In this document: positions 35,132 to 45,106 of the stretch, one piece after another
Position numbering within the stretch: position 1 is the first letter of the stretch
Layout of the letters: every line of letters starts with the position of its first letter
Assembly: GCF_018156225.1 (NCBI RefSeq)
Contig: NZ_JAGTAR010000029.1
Location: forward strand, 16,101-80,100
DNA: 64,000 nucleotides
DNA from: Carboxylicivirga sediminis
Lineage (GTDB): Bacteria > Bacteroidota > Bacteroidia > Bacteroidales > Marinilabiliaceae
Direction of reading: 5' to 3'
The notes under the pieces: generated by a model
Databases searched by the model: none
What the model saw: the letters and a program-made list of their open reading frames with translations, nothing else
Told to the model about the DNA's origin: nothing
Made by a program: the position numbers and the translations under genes

Positions 35132-35572
35132 TTACTTAACAGGTATTTTTTCAATACGTTTTTGATGACGACCTCCTTCAAACACAGTATTAACAAATTT
35201 ATCAACAATGTTGATAGCCTCTTCAATTGAGACGTAACGTCCTGGAACAGTGCACACATTGGCGTCATTATGCAAACGGGCCATTTCAGAGATTTCAACA
35301 TTCCAACATAAAGCGGCACGAATCCCCTGGTGCTTGTTAGCTGTCATGTTAATACCATTACCACTACCACACACAGCTATACCAATTTCATACTCTTTGT
35401 TTTCTACGGCAGTTGCCATAGGGTGCGCATAATCAGCATAATCGGTGCTGTCTTCAGAATATGTACCATAGTCTTTAACGGTAATGTTGTTTTTTTCTAA
35501 ATACTCCTTGATGGCTTCTTTAACCGGAAAACCGGCATGATCAGCTGCTAATGCTATTGTTTTGAATATCAT
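35132..35572 (-). CDS. rpiB: Ribose-5-phosphate isomerase B
   Basis: A 146-residue enzyme interconverting ribose 5-phosphate and ribulose 5-phosphate. Motifs: AADHAGFPVKEAIKEYL, the catalytic Cys in GIAVCGSGNGINMTANKHQGIRAALCWN (about residues 65-92), and SEMARLHNDANVCTVPGRYV. Its promoter at 35587-35617 implies a very short leader. It is followed by lutB (6 bases), suggesting a shared transcript. Confidence 0.94.
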   Translation of the reverse strand: MIFKTIALAADHAGFPVKEAIKEYLEKNNITVKDYGTYSEDSTDYADYAHPMATAVENKEYEIGIAVCGSGNGINMTANKHQGIRAALCWNVEISEMARLHNDANVCTVPGRYVSIEEAINIVDKFVNTVFEGGRHQKRIEKIPVK

Positions 35573-36031
35573 GTTGTTTTTTTTTACAAAGATAATGATG
35601 CTTTAGTCATTTTAAAACATGTTAAAAAACCTCTGAATAAGTGTTAGGAACTTGTGAACTCTCATTCAATACTTTTTAAAAAATAGAATTGCTATTTACA
35701 TGAAAAATTACAATACAAGCAAGCTTTTGAATTAATCGTGTTGGTAACCAATCTTTTTTAATCTCACTTTTGAACCGTTTTTAACTTCGCTTTAAACACT
35801 ATCCACCAAAGAAATTATTAAATTTGAAGCCTATTAACAATTTGTTGATATGATCTAAAAGCTAATTAATATCAATAAATTAACAGATTTTAAACATGTT
35901 AATAAGCCGTTAGTATTGGTTTCTCTCAATCTGATAACTATTCATCCAACGATTTTTAGAAATAAATACTAACCTTTCTAACAGGATATCATTATTACTA
36001 TATTTTTTAAATTTCTTTCTATTATATAAAT
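35573..36031. other. AT-rich intergenic gap between divergent rpiB and nadA; origin candidate
   Basis: No coding frame is evident in 459 bases. It holds the rpiB promoter, two copies of AAACATGTTAA (35615-35625 and 35892-35902), and imperfect DnaA-box-like CTATCCACC (35799-35807) and TGTTGATAT (35843-35851). The gene block to the right is entirely plus-strand from nadA to uvrC. The position between parS sites makes it a candidate for oriC. No canonical DnaA box (TTATCCACA) is present, so this is only a suspicion. Confidence 0.35.
35587..35617 (-). promoter_or_regulatory. Promoter of rpiB
   Basis: On the minus strand: TTTT (35614-35617), 19-base spacer, TATCTTTG (35587-35594), a perfect TAnnTTTG. 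The start codon at 35572 is only 14 bases past the -7 box, so the leader is a few bases long or absent. Confidence 0.6.
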
Positions 36032-37027
36032 ATGAATATAAAGGATAGTTGGTTGAAAAGTGGATATGTGGACGAACCGGTTCCAACTAATATCGATATT
36101 AAAAAAGAGATTATTCGTTTAAAGGAGGAGAAGGATGCCATTATAATGGCTCATTTCTATCAAAAGAACGAAATACAGGACATCGCAGACTTTGTTGGGG
36201 ATAGTTTAGCCTTGGCACAAGAAGCGGCTAAAACAGACGCTAAAATCATTGTTTTAGCAGGTGTGCACTTTATGGGGGAAACTGCTAAAATATTGTCTCC
36301 CGATAAACTGGTATTGGTGCCGGATTTAAATGCCGGGTGTAGCCTTGCTGATAGTTGTCCGCCAGATGCCTTTAAAAGCTTTGTTGATAAGCATCCTGGA
36401 CATACGGTTTTAACCTATGTGAACACCACTGCAAAAATTAAAGCATTGTCTGATATTGTGGTTACCTCTACCAATGCTAAAAATATAGTGGATAGTTTGC
36501 CAAAGGATGAAAAGATTATTTTCGGTCCTGATAGAAATCTGGGCAATTATCTCAATAGTATTTCAGGTCGAGACATGGTATTGTGGGATGGAGCTTGCCA
36601 TGTGCATGAAAAGTTTTCTGTTGAAAAGATAGTAGAATTAAAGAAAGAACATCCGAATGCCCTGGTTCTTGCGCATCCTGAATGTAAGAAACCACTTTTG
36701 TTACTGGCCGATTATGTGGGTAGTACAGCAGCTTTGCTTAAATATTCTATTAACAGTGAGGCCAATGAATTTATTGTGGCAACTGAGTCGGGTATTATTC
36801 ACCAGATGCAAAAAGAAAGTCCGGATAAAGCATTTATTCCTGCACCGCCTAATGATTCAACTTGTGCTTGTAATGATTGCGAATACATGAAACTAAATTC
36901 TTTAGAAAAACTTTATAATGCTTTAAAATATGAATGGCCTGCAATTGACGTGGATGAGGAAATCAGGATAGAGGCTGTAAAACCAATTAATAGGATGCTG
37001 GATATTTCAAAAAAAGCCGGCCTATAA
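36032..37027 (+). CDS. nadA: Quinolinate synthase
   Basis: A 331-residue NAD biosynthesis enzyme joining iminoaspartate and dihydroxyacetone phosphate. Triplicate fold marks: AIIMAHFYQKNEIQDIADFVGDSLALAQEA, MGETAKILSP, CSLADSCPPDAF (cluster Cys), NTTAKIKALSDIVVTSTNA, GPDRNLGNYL, LAHPECK, TESGIIHQMQ, and CACNDCEYMKLNSLEKL (cluster Cys). It leads a run of thirteen plus-strand genes and is followed closely by a response regulator (18 bases). Confidence 0.97.
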   Translation: MNIKDSWLKSGYVDEPVPTNIDIKKEIIRLKEEKDAIIMAHFYQKNEIQDIADFVGDSLALAQEAAKTDAKIIVLAGVHFMGETAKILSPDKLVLVPDLNAGCSLADSCPPDAFKSFVDKHPGHTVLTYVNTTAKIKALSDIVVTSTNAKNIVDSLPKDEKIIFGPDRNLGNYLNSISGRDMVLWDGACHVHEKFSVEKIVELKKEHPNALVLAHPECKKPLLLLADYVGSTAALLKYSINSEANEFIVATESGIIHQMQKESPDKAFIPAPPNDSTCACNDCEYMKLNSLEKLYNALKYEWPAIDVDEEIRIEAVKPINRMLDISKKAGL

Positions 37028-37045
37028 AAAATAACCTAACCCAGA

Positions 37046-37435
37046 ATGGAAAGACTCGAACAACCTGTATCTGTTTTATTAGTTGAAGATAATGTGCTCA
37101 ATCAGAAGCTCATTTTTCTCAATTTATCTAAGTATGGCTTTAAAATAGATATTGCCAATCATGGTAAAGAAGCCTTGGATAAATTGGAACATGGGCAGTA
37201 TGATCTGATTTTGATGGACTTGATGATGCCAATAATGGATGGATTGGAAACGACTGTGGCTATCCGTGAAAAAGAAAAGTGCAGTAACGAACACATGCCT
37301 ATTGTTGGCTTAACTGCCAATACCTATGATGCCGACCGCGAAAAGTGTTTATCCTATGGGATGGATGAGTACATGGCAAAACCATTTGATTTGCAGGAGT
37401 TTTTCGATAATCTCAAAAAATTAAATATAATCTAA
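37046..37435 (+). CDS. Stand-alone response regulator receiver
   Basis: A 129-residue CheY-like domain only. VSVLLVEDNVLNQKLI gives the acidic pocket, LILMDLMMPIMDG the phospho-Asp, IVGLTANTYDADREKC the Thr and MDEYMAKPFDLQEFFD the Lys. No output domain. By similarity it resembles the receiver half of hybrid kinases and could relay phosphate to an Hpt protein. It is placed between nadA and ruvB with 6 bases to ruvB. Confidence 0.9.
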   Translation: MERLEQPVSVLLVEDNVLNQKLIFLNLSKYGFKIDIANHGKEALDKLEHGQYDLILMDLMMPIMDGLETTVAIREKEKCSNEHMPIVGLTANTYDADREKCLSYGMDEYMAKPFDLQEFFDNLKKLNII

Positions 37436-37441
37436 TTATAA

Positions 37442-38455
37442 ATGAGTTTCGACATCAGGGGAAATGGAGATACAGAGAAAGAACTGGAAAGGGCATTAAG
37501 ACCACTTTCTTTCTCCGATTTCAAGGGGCAGGATAAGATTGTCGAAAACCTTGAGATATTTGTGCAGGCGGCTAAAATGAGAGGTGATGCGCTTGATCAT
37601 GTTCTGTTACACGGACCTCCGGGGTTAGGTAAAACAACTTTATCCAACATCATTGCGCATCAGTTAGGTGTTGGTTTTAAGCTAACGAGCGGACCTGTGC
37701 TTGATAAACCTGGTGACTTGGCTGGTATACTTACCAGCTTAGAAGAAAACGATGTTCTTTTCATTGATGAAATTCATCGTTTGAGCCCGGTAGTAGAAGA
37801 GTATCTGTACAGTGCCATGGAAGATTTCCGCATAGATATTGTGATTGATAAAGGGCCCGGAGCTCGAAGCATACAAATCGATCTTAATCCGTTTACTCTG
37901 ATTGGTGCCACTACCCGTAGTGGATTATTAACTGCACCGCTGCGTGCGCGTTTTGGTATTAACAGTCACCTCGAATATTACAATGCAGAAACAATAGCCC
38001 ACATTATTGAGCGTTCAGCAGATATACTGGAAGTAAGGATTCACGAAAATGCCGCTGACGAAATTGCAAGACGTAGCCGTGGAACACCACGTATTGCCAA
38101 TGCGCTGTTGCGTCGTGTTAGGGATTTCGCTCAGGTGAAGGGTAATGGCATCATTGATTTACCAATTAGTAAAATGGCTCTAAATGCCTTAAACATTGAT
38201 ACGCATGGTTTAGATACAATGGATCATAAAATACTGCTGACACTAATTGATAAGTTTAACGGCGGACCGGTAGGAGTTAATACCATCGCTACGGCTGTTG
38301 GTGATGATGCTGGTACCATCGAAGAAGTGTATGAGCCATTTTTAATTATGGAAGGATTCATTAAACGTACGCCAAGGGGACGTATGGCCACAGCTCATGC
38401 CTATGAACATTTAGGTCGTGAATCGAATTTAAATCAAGGAACTTTATTCTCTTAA
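37442..38455 (+). CDS. ruvB: Holliday junction branch migration helicase RuvB
   Basis: A 337-residue AAA+ ATPase. Walker [10 protein letters not shown] (about 58-66), Walker [12 protein letters not shown], sensor 1 GATTRSGLL, sensor 2/Arg finger region [10 protein letters not shown], and the C-terminal winged helix [25 protein letters not shown]. Together with RuvA it drives branch migration; ruvA and ruvC are not in the window. Normal length. Confidence 0.97.
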   Translation: MSFDIRGNGDTEKELERALRPLSFSDFKGQDKIVENLEIFVQAAKMRGDALDHVLLHGPPGLGKTTLSNIIAHQLGVGFKLTSGPVLDKPGDLAGILTSLEENDVLFIDEIHRLSPVVEEYLYSAMEDFRIDIVIDKGPGARSIQIDLNPFTLIGATTRSGLLTAPLRARFGINSHLEYYNAETIAHIIERSADILEVRIHENAADEIARRSRGTPRIANALLRRVRDFAQVKGNGIIDLPISKMALNALNIDTHGLDTMDHKILLTLIDKFNGGPVGVNTIATAVGDDAGTIEEVYEPFLIMEGFIKRTPRGRMATAHAYEHLGRESNLNQGTLFS

Positions 38456-38459
38456 AGGT

Positions 38460-39920
38460 GTGAGTAAACTTAAAAAGCTAGCAGGTGATACAATAATTTA
38501 CGGAGTAAGCACTATTCTGGGGCGTCTGCTCAACTGGCTGTTAATGCCACTCTTTATTCGTATCATGGATAAAGCTGAAGTGGGAGGCGTTTTCAATATC
38601 TACAGTTATATCGCGGTTGTATTGGTGATTCTTACTTTTGGGTTTGAAACAGGCTATTTTCGTTTTGCTAATAAGGAAAACAGGAATGGACTGCTAAAAA
38701 GCCTAGGAATGCTGATTCTAGTTTGTTCCGTTTTGTTTAGCGTTGGTGTTTATTTGCTCCAAGGCTGCTTAGAAGTATATCTTGGCAATGAATACCTCAA
38801 AGCTGAATACTTTGTAATAGGCGCATTAATTGTCGCCCTGGATGCCATAACCAGTATTCCTTTTGCTGATTTGCGGATTAACAACCATACAGTTCGTTTT
38901 GCACTGCTGAAGTTCTTATCGGTAATTTTAAACATCCTATTTGTTACTTTTTTCCTTGTTTTATGCCCTTATCTGCTTAAACAAGGGTATGAGTTCATTG
39001 AGTATATTTATAATCCATATAACAAGCTCTATTACGTTTTTGTATCCAATCTGCTTAGTTCCGGAATTATTGCTTTATTTCTTGTACCTAAAATATTCCT
39101 TGCCAAAGCCAGGTTCAGTTGGCAATTGATAAAGCCGGTATTTATGTATTCCTATCCGATTATGATTGTCGGACTATTCGGCATGTTAATCCAACAGATT
39201 GATAAGATTTTGATGCCCCATTTAATTGAAGATAATGCTATGGAAGCATTGGCTATCTATGGCGCCAATTTTAAGATTGGTATTCTCATGGCTATTTTTA
39301 TTCAATCTTATAGATTAGCGTTTGAACCTTTCTTTTTCAAGGAAGGTAAACAAAATGCCTCCAAAGAACTTTATGCCCGTGTCCTGAAATATTTTGTCAT
39401 TTTTGGCGCTATTATTTATGTTGGGGTTCTTGTTTTCATTGATGTTGTAAATGTCCTTCTGTTGCCCGAATATTATGAAGGCAACAGCATAATTCCTTTT
39501 ATCTTGCTTGGGCAATTATTCTTTGGTATTTACTATTCATTATCGCTTTGGTATAAATTAACAGATAGAACTATATATGGTGCAATAATTAGTGGAGTAG
39601 GCGCTTGTTTATCCATTATTGGTAATATCGTTTTAGTACCATATATGGGGTATATTGGTGCAGCTGTTACTTTGTTTGTTTGCTTTCTGTTAATGTCAGT
39701 TATTTCATATGGCTTGGGTCAGAAATACTACCCGATTAACTACCCGATCGGGCGAATTGTCTTGCACATAATCATCGCCATTGTTGTTGTTCAATTAAGC
39801 CTTTTGTATAGCTCAGAAAACCTGATATTTCATTTCGCCTTCAAAGGCACTATATTTGTAAGCTATTTTGTTTTTCTTTATATCATTGAAAGAAAGGAAT
39901 TAATAAAGATATTATCATGA
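38460..39920 (+). CDS. Polysaccharide biosynthesis flippase (Wzx/MATE-like)
   Basis: A 486-residue polytopic protein of the MOP superfamily starting with GTG (38460). [34 protein letters not shown] is the typical N-terminus. About 12 to 14 helices run to the C-terminal [24 protein letters not shown]. It should flip lipid-linked glycans or lipids across the inner membrane. It overlaps dut by 4 bases. Substrate unknown. Confidence 0.88.
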   Translation: MSKLKKLAGDTIIYGVSTILGRLLNWLLMPLFIRIMDKAEVGGVFNIYSYIAVVLVILTFGFETGYFRFANKENRNGLLKSLGMLILVCSVLFSVGVYLLQGCLEVYLGNEYLKAEYFVIGALIVALDAITSIPFADLRINNHTVRFALLKFLSVILNILFVTFFLVLCPYLLKQGYEFIEYIYNPYNKLYYVFVSNLLSSGIIALFLVPKIFLAKARFSWQLIKPVFMYSYPIMIVGLFGMLIQQIDKILMPHLIEDNAMEALAIYGANFKIGILMAIFIQSYRLAFEPFFFKEGKQNASKELYARVLKYFVIFGAIIYVGVLVFIDVVNVLLLPEYYEGNSIIPFILLGQLFFGIYYSLSLWYKLTDRTIYGAIISGVGACLSIIGNIVLVPYMGYIGAAVTLFVCFLLMSVISYGLGQKYYPINYPIGRIVLHIIIAIVVVQLSLLYSSENLIFHFAFKGTIFVSYFVFLYIIERKELIKILS

Positions 39921-40354
39921 CAAACGTTCAAATCATCAATAAAAGTAAACACGAATTACCCGGTTATAGCACTGAACACTCGGCAGGTATGGACTTAAGA
40001 GCCAATATTGATGGGGCCATTATTCTGAAGCCTCTTCAGCGCGTGTTAATCCCTACCGGCCTATTTATACAATTACCTGAAGGTCATGAAGCTCAAATTC
40101 GCCCTCGTAGCGGACTGGCCGCTAAATTTGGCGTTACTGTACTTAATACGCCTGGTACAATTGATGCTGATTATCGTGGCGAAATTAAAGTTATACTGGT
40201 TAATCTTTCCAATGATGATTTCGTTATCAACGATGGGGAGCGTATTTGCCAGATGGTAATTGCTCAGTATACAAAGGCTAACCTGCTTGAAGTTGAAATT
40301 TTAGAAGATTCAGTTCGTGGTAGTGGTGGTTTTGGTCATACAGGAACTAATTAA
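39917..40354 (+). CDS. dut: dUTP diphosphatase
   Basis: A 145-residue trimeric dUTPase. All motifs are present: AGMDLRANI (1), [12 protein letters not shown] (2), [14 protein letters not shown] (3, catalytic Asp), [10 protein letters not shown] (4), and [10 protein letters not shown] (5). Removes dUTP and yields dUMP for thymidylate. It overlaps the flippase stop by 4 bases (ATGA) and is followed 29 bases on by the TPR lipoprotein gene. Confidence 0.97.
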   Translation: MTNVQIINKSKHELPGYSTEHSAGMDLRANIDGAIILKPLQRVLIPTGLFIQLPEGHEAQIRPRSGLAAKFGVTVLNTPGTIDADYRGEIKVILVNLSNDDFVINDGERICQMVIAQYTKANLLEVEILEDSVRGSGGFGHTGTN

Positions 40355-40383
40355 AAGAACTTTGTAAATATCAAAAACATATA

Positions 40384-42129
40384 ATGAAGTTAAAATATAT
40401 AGGTGTATCTCTGGTAATTATAGTATTGTGTAGTTGTAGTGCTCTCAAGCCACAAACCGAGAGTCAGGTTACCAAGGAACAGATAAAAAAAGTTCAGCTG
40501 ACTGACGTACAAAAGAGGAAGTTCGATTATTTCTTTTACGAGGCGAGTCGTGAAAAGATGAAAGGAAACTATGAAAAGTCAGCCATGTACCTGACCGAAT
40601 GCCTTAAAATTGATGCAACCAGTAGTGCTGCCATGTATGAATTAGCTAATTTGCTGGTGGCTGGCAATGAAGCCGTAAAGGCACAAGGCTTATTGGAACG
40701 TGCAATTGCGATTGAACCTAATAATATCTGGTATAAATTAATGCTTGCCGAACTATATCAGAGTAACAAGATGGGATTTCAAGCCATTAAGCTATACGAA
40801 CAAATCGTTAATGATTATCCGGATAATGATGAGTACCTCTACGGTTTAGCTCAGTTATATCAACGTAACGGTGAGGAGGAAAAAGCTATCTCTACCTATA
40901 ATAAGCTTGAAAAAAGTATAGGATTAAATGAAGTTATCATACTTGAAAAAGAAAAGATCCTACTGAATATTGGGAAGAATAAGTCGGCACTGGAAGAGTT
41001 AAATAAATTGACTGCCAAGTATCCGGAAGAGGCACGTTACTATGGATTTATAGGTGATTATTACCTGTACCTGGGCGATAATGATAATGCTAAGACTTAT
41101 TACAATAAAGTACTTGATAAGGATCCAAAGAATGTAATGGCTTACTTTAGTCTTGGTAATATTGCACTGCAAGCAAATGATACTACCGGGTTTACATCAT
41201 ACTATAAGAAAGGTTTAGCCGTTAAATCTACTCCTTTCGAAGTTAAGTTCCAACGTATTTTGCCTTTCTTAATGGATAGTAAAAACATTCATAAGTATGA
41301 CAATTTTCTTACCGAGTTTATGGATGTTATCATCGAAGCTCATCCATACGAAGCTATGGCGTATGTTTATAAGGGCAATTATTACCGCAGTATTAGTAAA
41401 ACTGATTTAGCGATAGATGCCTATAAGACTGCAATAACCATTGAACCTTCAAACGAACTTATATGGCAGGATTACCTCCTATTGATGATTGATAATCCTG
41501 ATTATTCAAAAATTTATGGCAATGCAAAACTTGCCATTACACATTTCCCTGAAAACGCTTTTTTCTATCTATTAGCTGGTAGCTCTGCCGGACAGTTAAA
41601 AGATAATGATGAAGCTTTGCGTCTGCTTAATTTAGGCCTTAAGCATGTAATCGATAATAAGGCTCTTGAAGCTCAATTGCATGCCAATATTGGGGATATA
41701 TACTACGCTAATAAAGAGAGTGAAAAGGCATTTGAATCCTATAAAAAGTCTCTTGAAATTGATGAATTGAATATTGTGGTTTTAAACAACTACAGCTATT
41801 ATCTTTCTTTAGAAAATAAGGATTTAGATAAAGCAGAAAGAATGAGTAGCAAATGTGTTGAGTTGGAGCCAGGTAATTCAACCTACTTAGATACTTATGC
41901 CTGGGTTTTATTCAAGCGAGAAAGATACTTTGAAGCTAAGTATATCATCGAAAGGGCTTTGGATAATGGAGGCAATGAAAGTAGTGTTATTGTTGAACAT
42001 TATGGCGACATTCTATATAAAAACGGTGATGTTGAAGGTGCTGTTGAGCAATGGAATAAAGCTGTAGAAATGGGAACTGAAAGTGAAACTATCCTTGAGA
42101 AGATCAAACAACAAAAGTATTTAGAATAG
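40384..42129 (+). CDS. TPR-repeat lipoprotein
   Basis: A 581-residue lipoprotein, lipobox VLCSC (Cys near 18 or 20). The rest is almost wholly TPR helices, about 14 repeats, e.g. SAAMYELANLLVAGNEAVKAQGLLERAIAIEPNN, DEYLYGLAQLYQRNGEEEKAISTYNKL and ALEAQLHANIGDIYYANKESEKAFESYKKSLEID. It is probably an envelope scaffold that recruits other proteins. Gene order TPR, DUF4292, EnvC-like M23 is recurrent in Bacteroidota. It overlaps the next gene by one base (TAGTG). Confidence 0.9.
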   Translation: MKLKYIGVSLVIIVLCSCSALKPQTESQVTKEQIKKVQLTDVQKRKFDYFFYEASREKMKGNYEKSAMYLTECLKIDATSSAAMYELANLLVAGNEAVKAQGLLERAIAIEPNNIWYKLMLAELYQSNKMGFQAIKLYEQIVNDYPDNDEYLYGLAQLYQRNGEEEKAISTYNKLEKSIGLNEVIILEKEKILLNIGKNKSALEELNKLTAKYPEEARYYGFIGDYYLYLGDNDNAKTYYNKVLDKDPKNVMAYFSLGNIALQANDTTGFTSYYKKGLAVKSTPFEVKFQRILPFLMDSKNIHKYDNFLTEFMDVIIEAHPYEAMAYVYKGNYYRSISKTDLAIDAYKTAITIEPSNELIWQDYLLLMIDNPDYSKIYGNAKLAITHFPENAFFYLLAGSSAGQLKDNDEALRLLNLGLKHVIDNKALEAQLHANIGDIYYANKESEKAFESYKKSLEIDELNIVVLNNYSYYLSLENKDLDKAERMSSKCVELEPGNSTYLDTYAWVLFKRERYFEAKYIIERALDNGGNESSVIVEHYGDILYKNGDVEGAVEQWNKAVEMGTESETILEKIKQQKYLE

Positions 42130-42980
42130 TGCTGAAACTTAAATATTCACTAGTTATTATATGTGTTATACAGCTTGTTAGTTGTAAAAGCACCAGAGAG
42201 TTCTATATAAAGGATGGTTCTTTAAAAAATATTTCTGATGCAAAATTAATCACTTCTGTAGAAGATAAATATATTGAATATAACTCACTTTTTTTCAAGA
42301 AGTTTAAAGCAGAGTTATCTTATAACGATGATACTAAATCATTTAAGGGCAATATGTTTATCTTAAAAGATACCTCTATGGTTGTTTCAGTAAATCCGCT
42401 GATGGGTATAGAGTTATTTAGAGTTAAGTTAAGTCCTGATGCAGTTGAAATAATTGATCGCACCAAGAAAACCTATTCCCACGGTGATTATGAAATACTT
42501 TGGAAAAAGTTCATGATTGAGTTGGATTACTATACATTGCAACAAATTGTTACAAACAGAATGTTTGTTTATCCAATTGAAGATGCTGAAAAAAGTTTAA
42601 AGCGCTATAAGCACTACTGCAGTGATAATATGTATCAATTTCAGTCAGTTAAAGAAGGAAAGTTTTCACGTAAATATCGTAAGGAAAAGACTGAAAATAT
42701 CATCTTCCACCAAATGTCTGTTTTACCCGATGTTTTTAAGTTAAAAAGAGCCTATATACGTGACTTTTCTGTTAATAGTGAAGTCACTATTACATACGAC
42801 CTTTTTACAAGTGATAACGGGCATTTAATGCCTTCTGTTATCGATATAAACGGTACACGGGGCAGTGATAAATTTTCTTTGCGCATTCAATTTGATAATT
42901 TTGAATTAGATGGCGATAATTCAATTGGTTTTAAAGTATCAGATAAGTATAAGCAACTAGACTTCAAAAATGGAAATTAA
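42129..42980 (+). CDS. DUF4292 lipoprotein
   Basis: A 283-residue lipoprotein starting with GTG; lipobox QLVSCK. Beta-rich body with FKAELSYNDDTKSFKGNMFILKDTSMVVSVNPLMGIELFRVKLSPDAVEIIDR, a LolA/LolB-like fold pattern. DUF4292 proteins resemble lipoprotein carriers, so a lipid- or lipoprotein-related role in the envelope is plausible; I cannot confirm it from sequence. It overlaps the M23 gene by 11 bases, and the preceding TPR lipoprotein gene by one. Confidence 0.85.
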   Translation: MLKLKYSLVIICVIQLVSCKSTREFYIKDGSLKNISDAKLITSVEDKYIEYNSLFFKKFKAELSYNDDTKSFKGNMFILKDTSMVVSVNPLMGIELFRVKLSPDAVEIIDRTKKTYSHGDYEILWKKFMIELDYYTLQQIVTNRMFVYPIEDAEKSLKRYKHYCSDNMYQFQSVKEGKFSRKYRKEKTENIIFHQMSVLPDVFKLKRAYIRDFSVNSEVTITYDLFTSDNGHLMPSVIDINGTRGSDKFSLRIQFDNFELDGDNSIGFKVSDKYKQLDFKNGN

Positions 42981-44118
42981 ACGGCTTTTCATACTATCAA
43001 TATTTACGCTGCTATTTAGTATTATCCAGGGGCAGAACTTAGCCGAACTGGAGTCTCAAAAGGAACGCATTAATCAGCGCATTGAAAATGCCAATAGTTT
43101 AATCAAGAAATACGCAAATCAACGTTCAAACAGCCTAAAAAATATTCGTTTACTGAATAGTCAGATTAAAGATAGAGAAGATCTGATTGAATTATATAAT
43201 GATCAAATTAACTTACTAGAAAATGATATTAAGGTGCTTAATATTGAAATTGAGGACAATCAAAAACAATTAGTGGCGTTAAAGGACCAGTATACCAAAT
43301 TAATTCGTGAGACCTACAGTAATAAGAAGCGTTATAACGAGTTGTCTTTCTTTTTTGGTGCCGAATCATTTAATGAAGCATATCGCCGGTATATTATGCT
43401 TAAGGAATACAACAAATTTAGGCATAACCAAGGTATTTTAATCCAACAAAAGTCTACTCAATTAGATGAAGCGAATAGTCTATTAAATACGAAGCTAAAG
43501 GTGCAAAATAACGCCTTAAATAACATTAAAACGCAATACGAACAATTAGTAGTTGATAAACGCAAAATAGATTCCAATATTAAATCACTTCAGCAGAAGG
43601 AAAGTAGTCTTAGACGGAAAGTAAGGCAAGATACGAACGCTTTAAAAAAGCTGGAGGATACTATTTTAAAATTGATTGCTGAATTAAATAAGGAAGCTGT
43701 TGAACCTTCTGATTTTCATCTAGCTAAAGGTAAACTTTCATGGCCAATCAGTAATGGAGTTATTGTAAGTCAGTTTGGTGAACATCAACACCCTGTTCTT
43801 AAGTATGTTAAGGTTAAAAACAATGGAGTTGATATTCAAAGTAATACTGATTCTAAAGCCAAGGTAGTATTTGGAGGTAAAGTTAGTCGGGTTGTTCCTA
43901 TTCCTGGTTATAATAATGCTGTTTTAGTCAGACATGGAAGATTTTTAACCGTTTATGCTAATTTAGACAACGTTAGTGTAAAAGCTGGCGAAAACGTAAC
44001 TAAAAATTCTGTAATTGGTACAATATACAGCGGAAATGGTGAAAATTCGGGTGTATTACACTTTGAAATATGGGAAGAAAGTGAGAAATTGAACCCTGAG
44101 TTTTGGCTTTTAAAATAA
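42970..44118 (+). CDS. EnvC-like coiled-coil protein with degenerate M23 (LytM) domain
   Basis: A 382-residue exported protein. Signal peptide (1-22), a long coiled coil (about 25-255, LESQKERINQRIENANSLIKKYANQRS and so on), then a LytM domain (about 258-382). Zinc-ligand positions are altered: the usual H-x-x-x-D is NNGVDI (Asn in place of His), and the usual YAHL is YANL (Asn). LHFEI keeps only one His of the H-x-H. Domains of this degenerate type in EnvC and NlpD activate cell-wall amidases instead of cutting peptidoglycan. So it is likely a non-catalytic amidase activator in cell division. Confidence 0.87.
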   Translation: MEIKRLFILSIFTLLFSIIQGQNLAELESQKERINQRIENANSLIKKYANQRSNSLKNIRLLNSQIKDREDLIELYNDQINLLENDIKVLNIEIEDNQKQLVALKDQYTKLIRETYSNKKRYNELSFFFGAESFNEAYRRYIMLKEYNKFRHNQGILIQQKSTQLDEANSLLNTKLKVQNNALNNIKTQYEQLVVDKRKIDSNIKSLQQKESSLRRKVRQDTNALKKLEDTILKLIAELNKEAVEPSDFHLAKGKLSWPISNGVIVSQFGEHQHPVLKYVKVKNNGVDIQSNTDSKAKVVFGGKVSRVVPIPGYNNAVLVRHGRFLTVYANLDNVSVKAGENVTKNSVIGTIYSGNGENSGVLHFEIWEESEKLNPEFWLLK

Positions 44119-44235
44119 AAGAATTAAATTTTATAACTATCTGCAACGTTCTACGTATAAACAGATTGGTTATCATTTATAAGTAATTGTTAAAGCTCAA
44201 AAATGAGCTGTTTGTTGCTTTTTAAGAGATGTAAA

Positions 44236-44643
44236 ATGGAATTGATTGTGAACAAAATAGAATTCAACTCCGAAACAAAAAATATTAATATTGTTGAAAA
44301 GTTGATCGATGATTTATCAGCCCAATATTCTCTCCATAACGATATATATGGTAAGTTGCTATTAGCTGTTGTTGAAGGTGTCAATAATGCTATTGTTCAT
44401 GGCAACAAACTAGATAAAGAAAAATTAGTTGTAGTAGAATATCTCTTGGATGATACACGTGTGGAGTTTACCATCAAAGATGAAGGAACTGGATTTGATT
44501 ACACTGAAGTGCCTGATCCTACAAAACCTGAAAACCTTGAAAAAACTCATGGTAGAGGTATTTTCCTGATGCATCATTTAGCTGATGAGATAGAGTTTGA
44601 AAATGAAGGAAGTATTGTTAAAATGACTTTTAATATTGATTGA
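44236..44643 (+). CDS. RsbW-like ATP-binding protein (HATPase_c)
   Basis: About 135 residues from ATG 44236 (MELIVNKIEFNSE). The open frame continues to 44203, but the added 11 residues (MSCLLLFKRCK) look unrelated. GHKL motifs: N box EGVNNAIVHGN (about 51-61), G1 DEGTGFD, and G2 HGRGIFLMHHLADE. It is an anti-sigma or serine kinase-type ATPase of the RsbW/SpoIIAB class. In Bacteroidota these proteins sit alone in conserved clusters like this one. No partner anti-anti-sigma gene is next to it. Overlaps ybeY by one base. Confidence 0.88.
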   Translation: MELIVNKIEFNSETKNINIVEKLIDDLSAQYSLHNDIYGKLLLAVVEGVNNAIVHGNKLDKEKLVVVEYLLDDTRVEFTIKDEGTGFDYTEVPDPTKPENLEKTHGRGIFLMHHLADEIEFENEGSIVKMTFNID

Positions 44644-45065
44644 TGATCACATTTCATAATGAAGATGTAAGCTTACCTGAAGAAATTAGTGACAATGCAA
44701 AATTTTGGATTAATGAAGTTATCAATCAATACGATTATCTACTAGATAATTTAACATATATTTTCTGCTCAGATGAGCATATTCTTAAAATTAACACTAA
44801 TTATCTAGATCATAACTACTATACAGATATTATAACTTTTGATTATTGCAAAGGGAAACGTATTTCTGGGGATCTCTTTATTAGTATTGATACAGTTAAG
44901 TCCAATTCTCAAAAATATAACTGTAATTACAATGATGAATTACATCGTGTAATGATTCATGGTGTCCTGCATCTTCTTGGATTTAAAGATGCCAGTGAAC
45001 AAGAGAAGTTGATTATGCGTAAACGCGAAGATGATGCTTTATCATTGTTAGCAACTTTTCATTAA
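44643..45065 (+). CDS. ybeY: rRNA maturation RNase YbeY
   Basis: A 140-residue metal-dependent endoribonuclease in 16S rRNA maturation. The conserved region DIITFDYCKGKRISGDLFISIDTVKSN precedes the metal motif HRVMIHGVLHLLGFKDASEQEKLIMRKREDDAL. The first two His of the usual H-G-x-L-H-L-x-G-x-D-H are present, but the third position is Lys-Asp (GFKDASE), as in other Bacteroidota by memory. ATG 44643 overlaps the HATPase stop (TGATG); a TTG at 44640 is less likely. Confidence 0.92.
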   Translation: MITFHNEDVSLPEEISDNAKFWINEVINQYDYLLDNLTYIFCSDEHILKINTNYLDHNYYTDIITFDYCKGKRISGDLFISIDTVKSNSQKYNCNYNDELHRVMIHGVLHLLGFKDASEQEKLIMRKREDDALSLLATFH

Positions 45066-45106
45066 TTTTGCTGTTTATCTTACAGTAAAAGAGTAACATT
45101 AATTTT

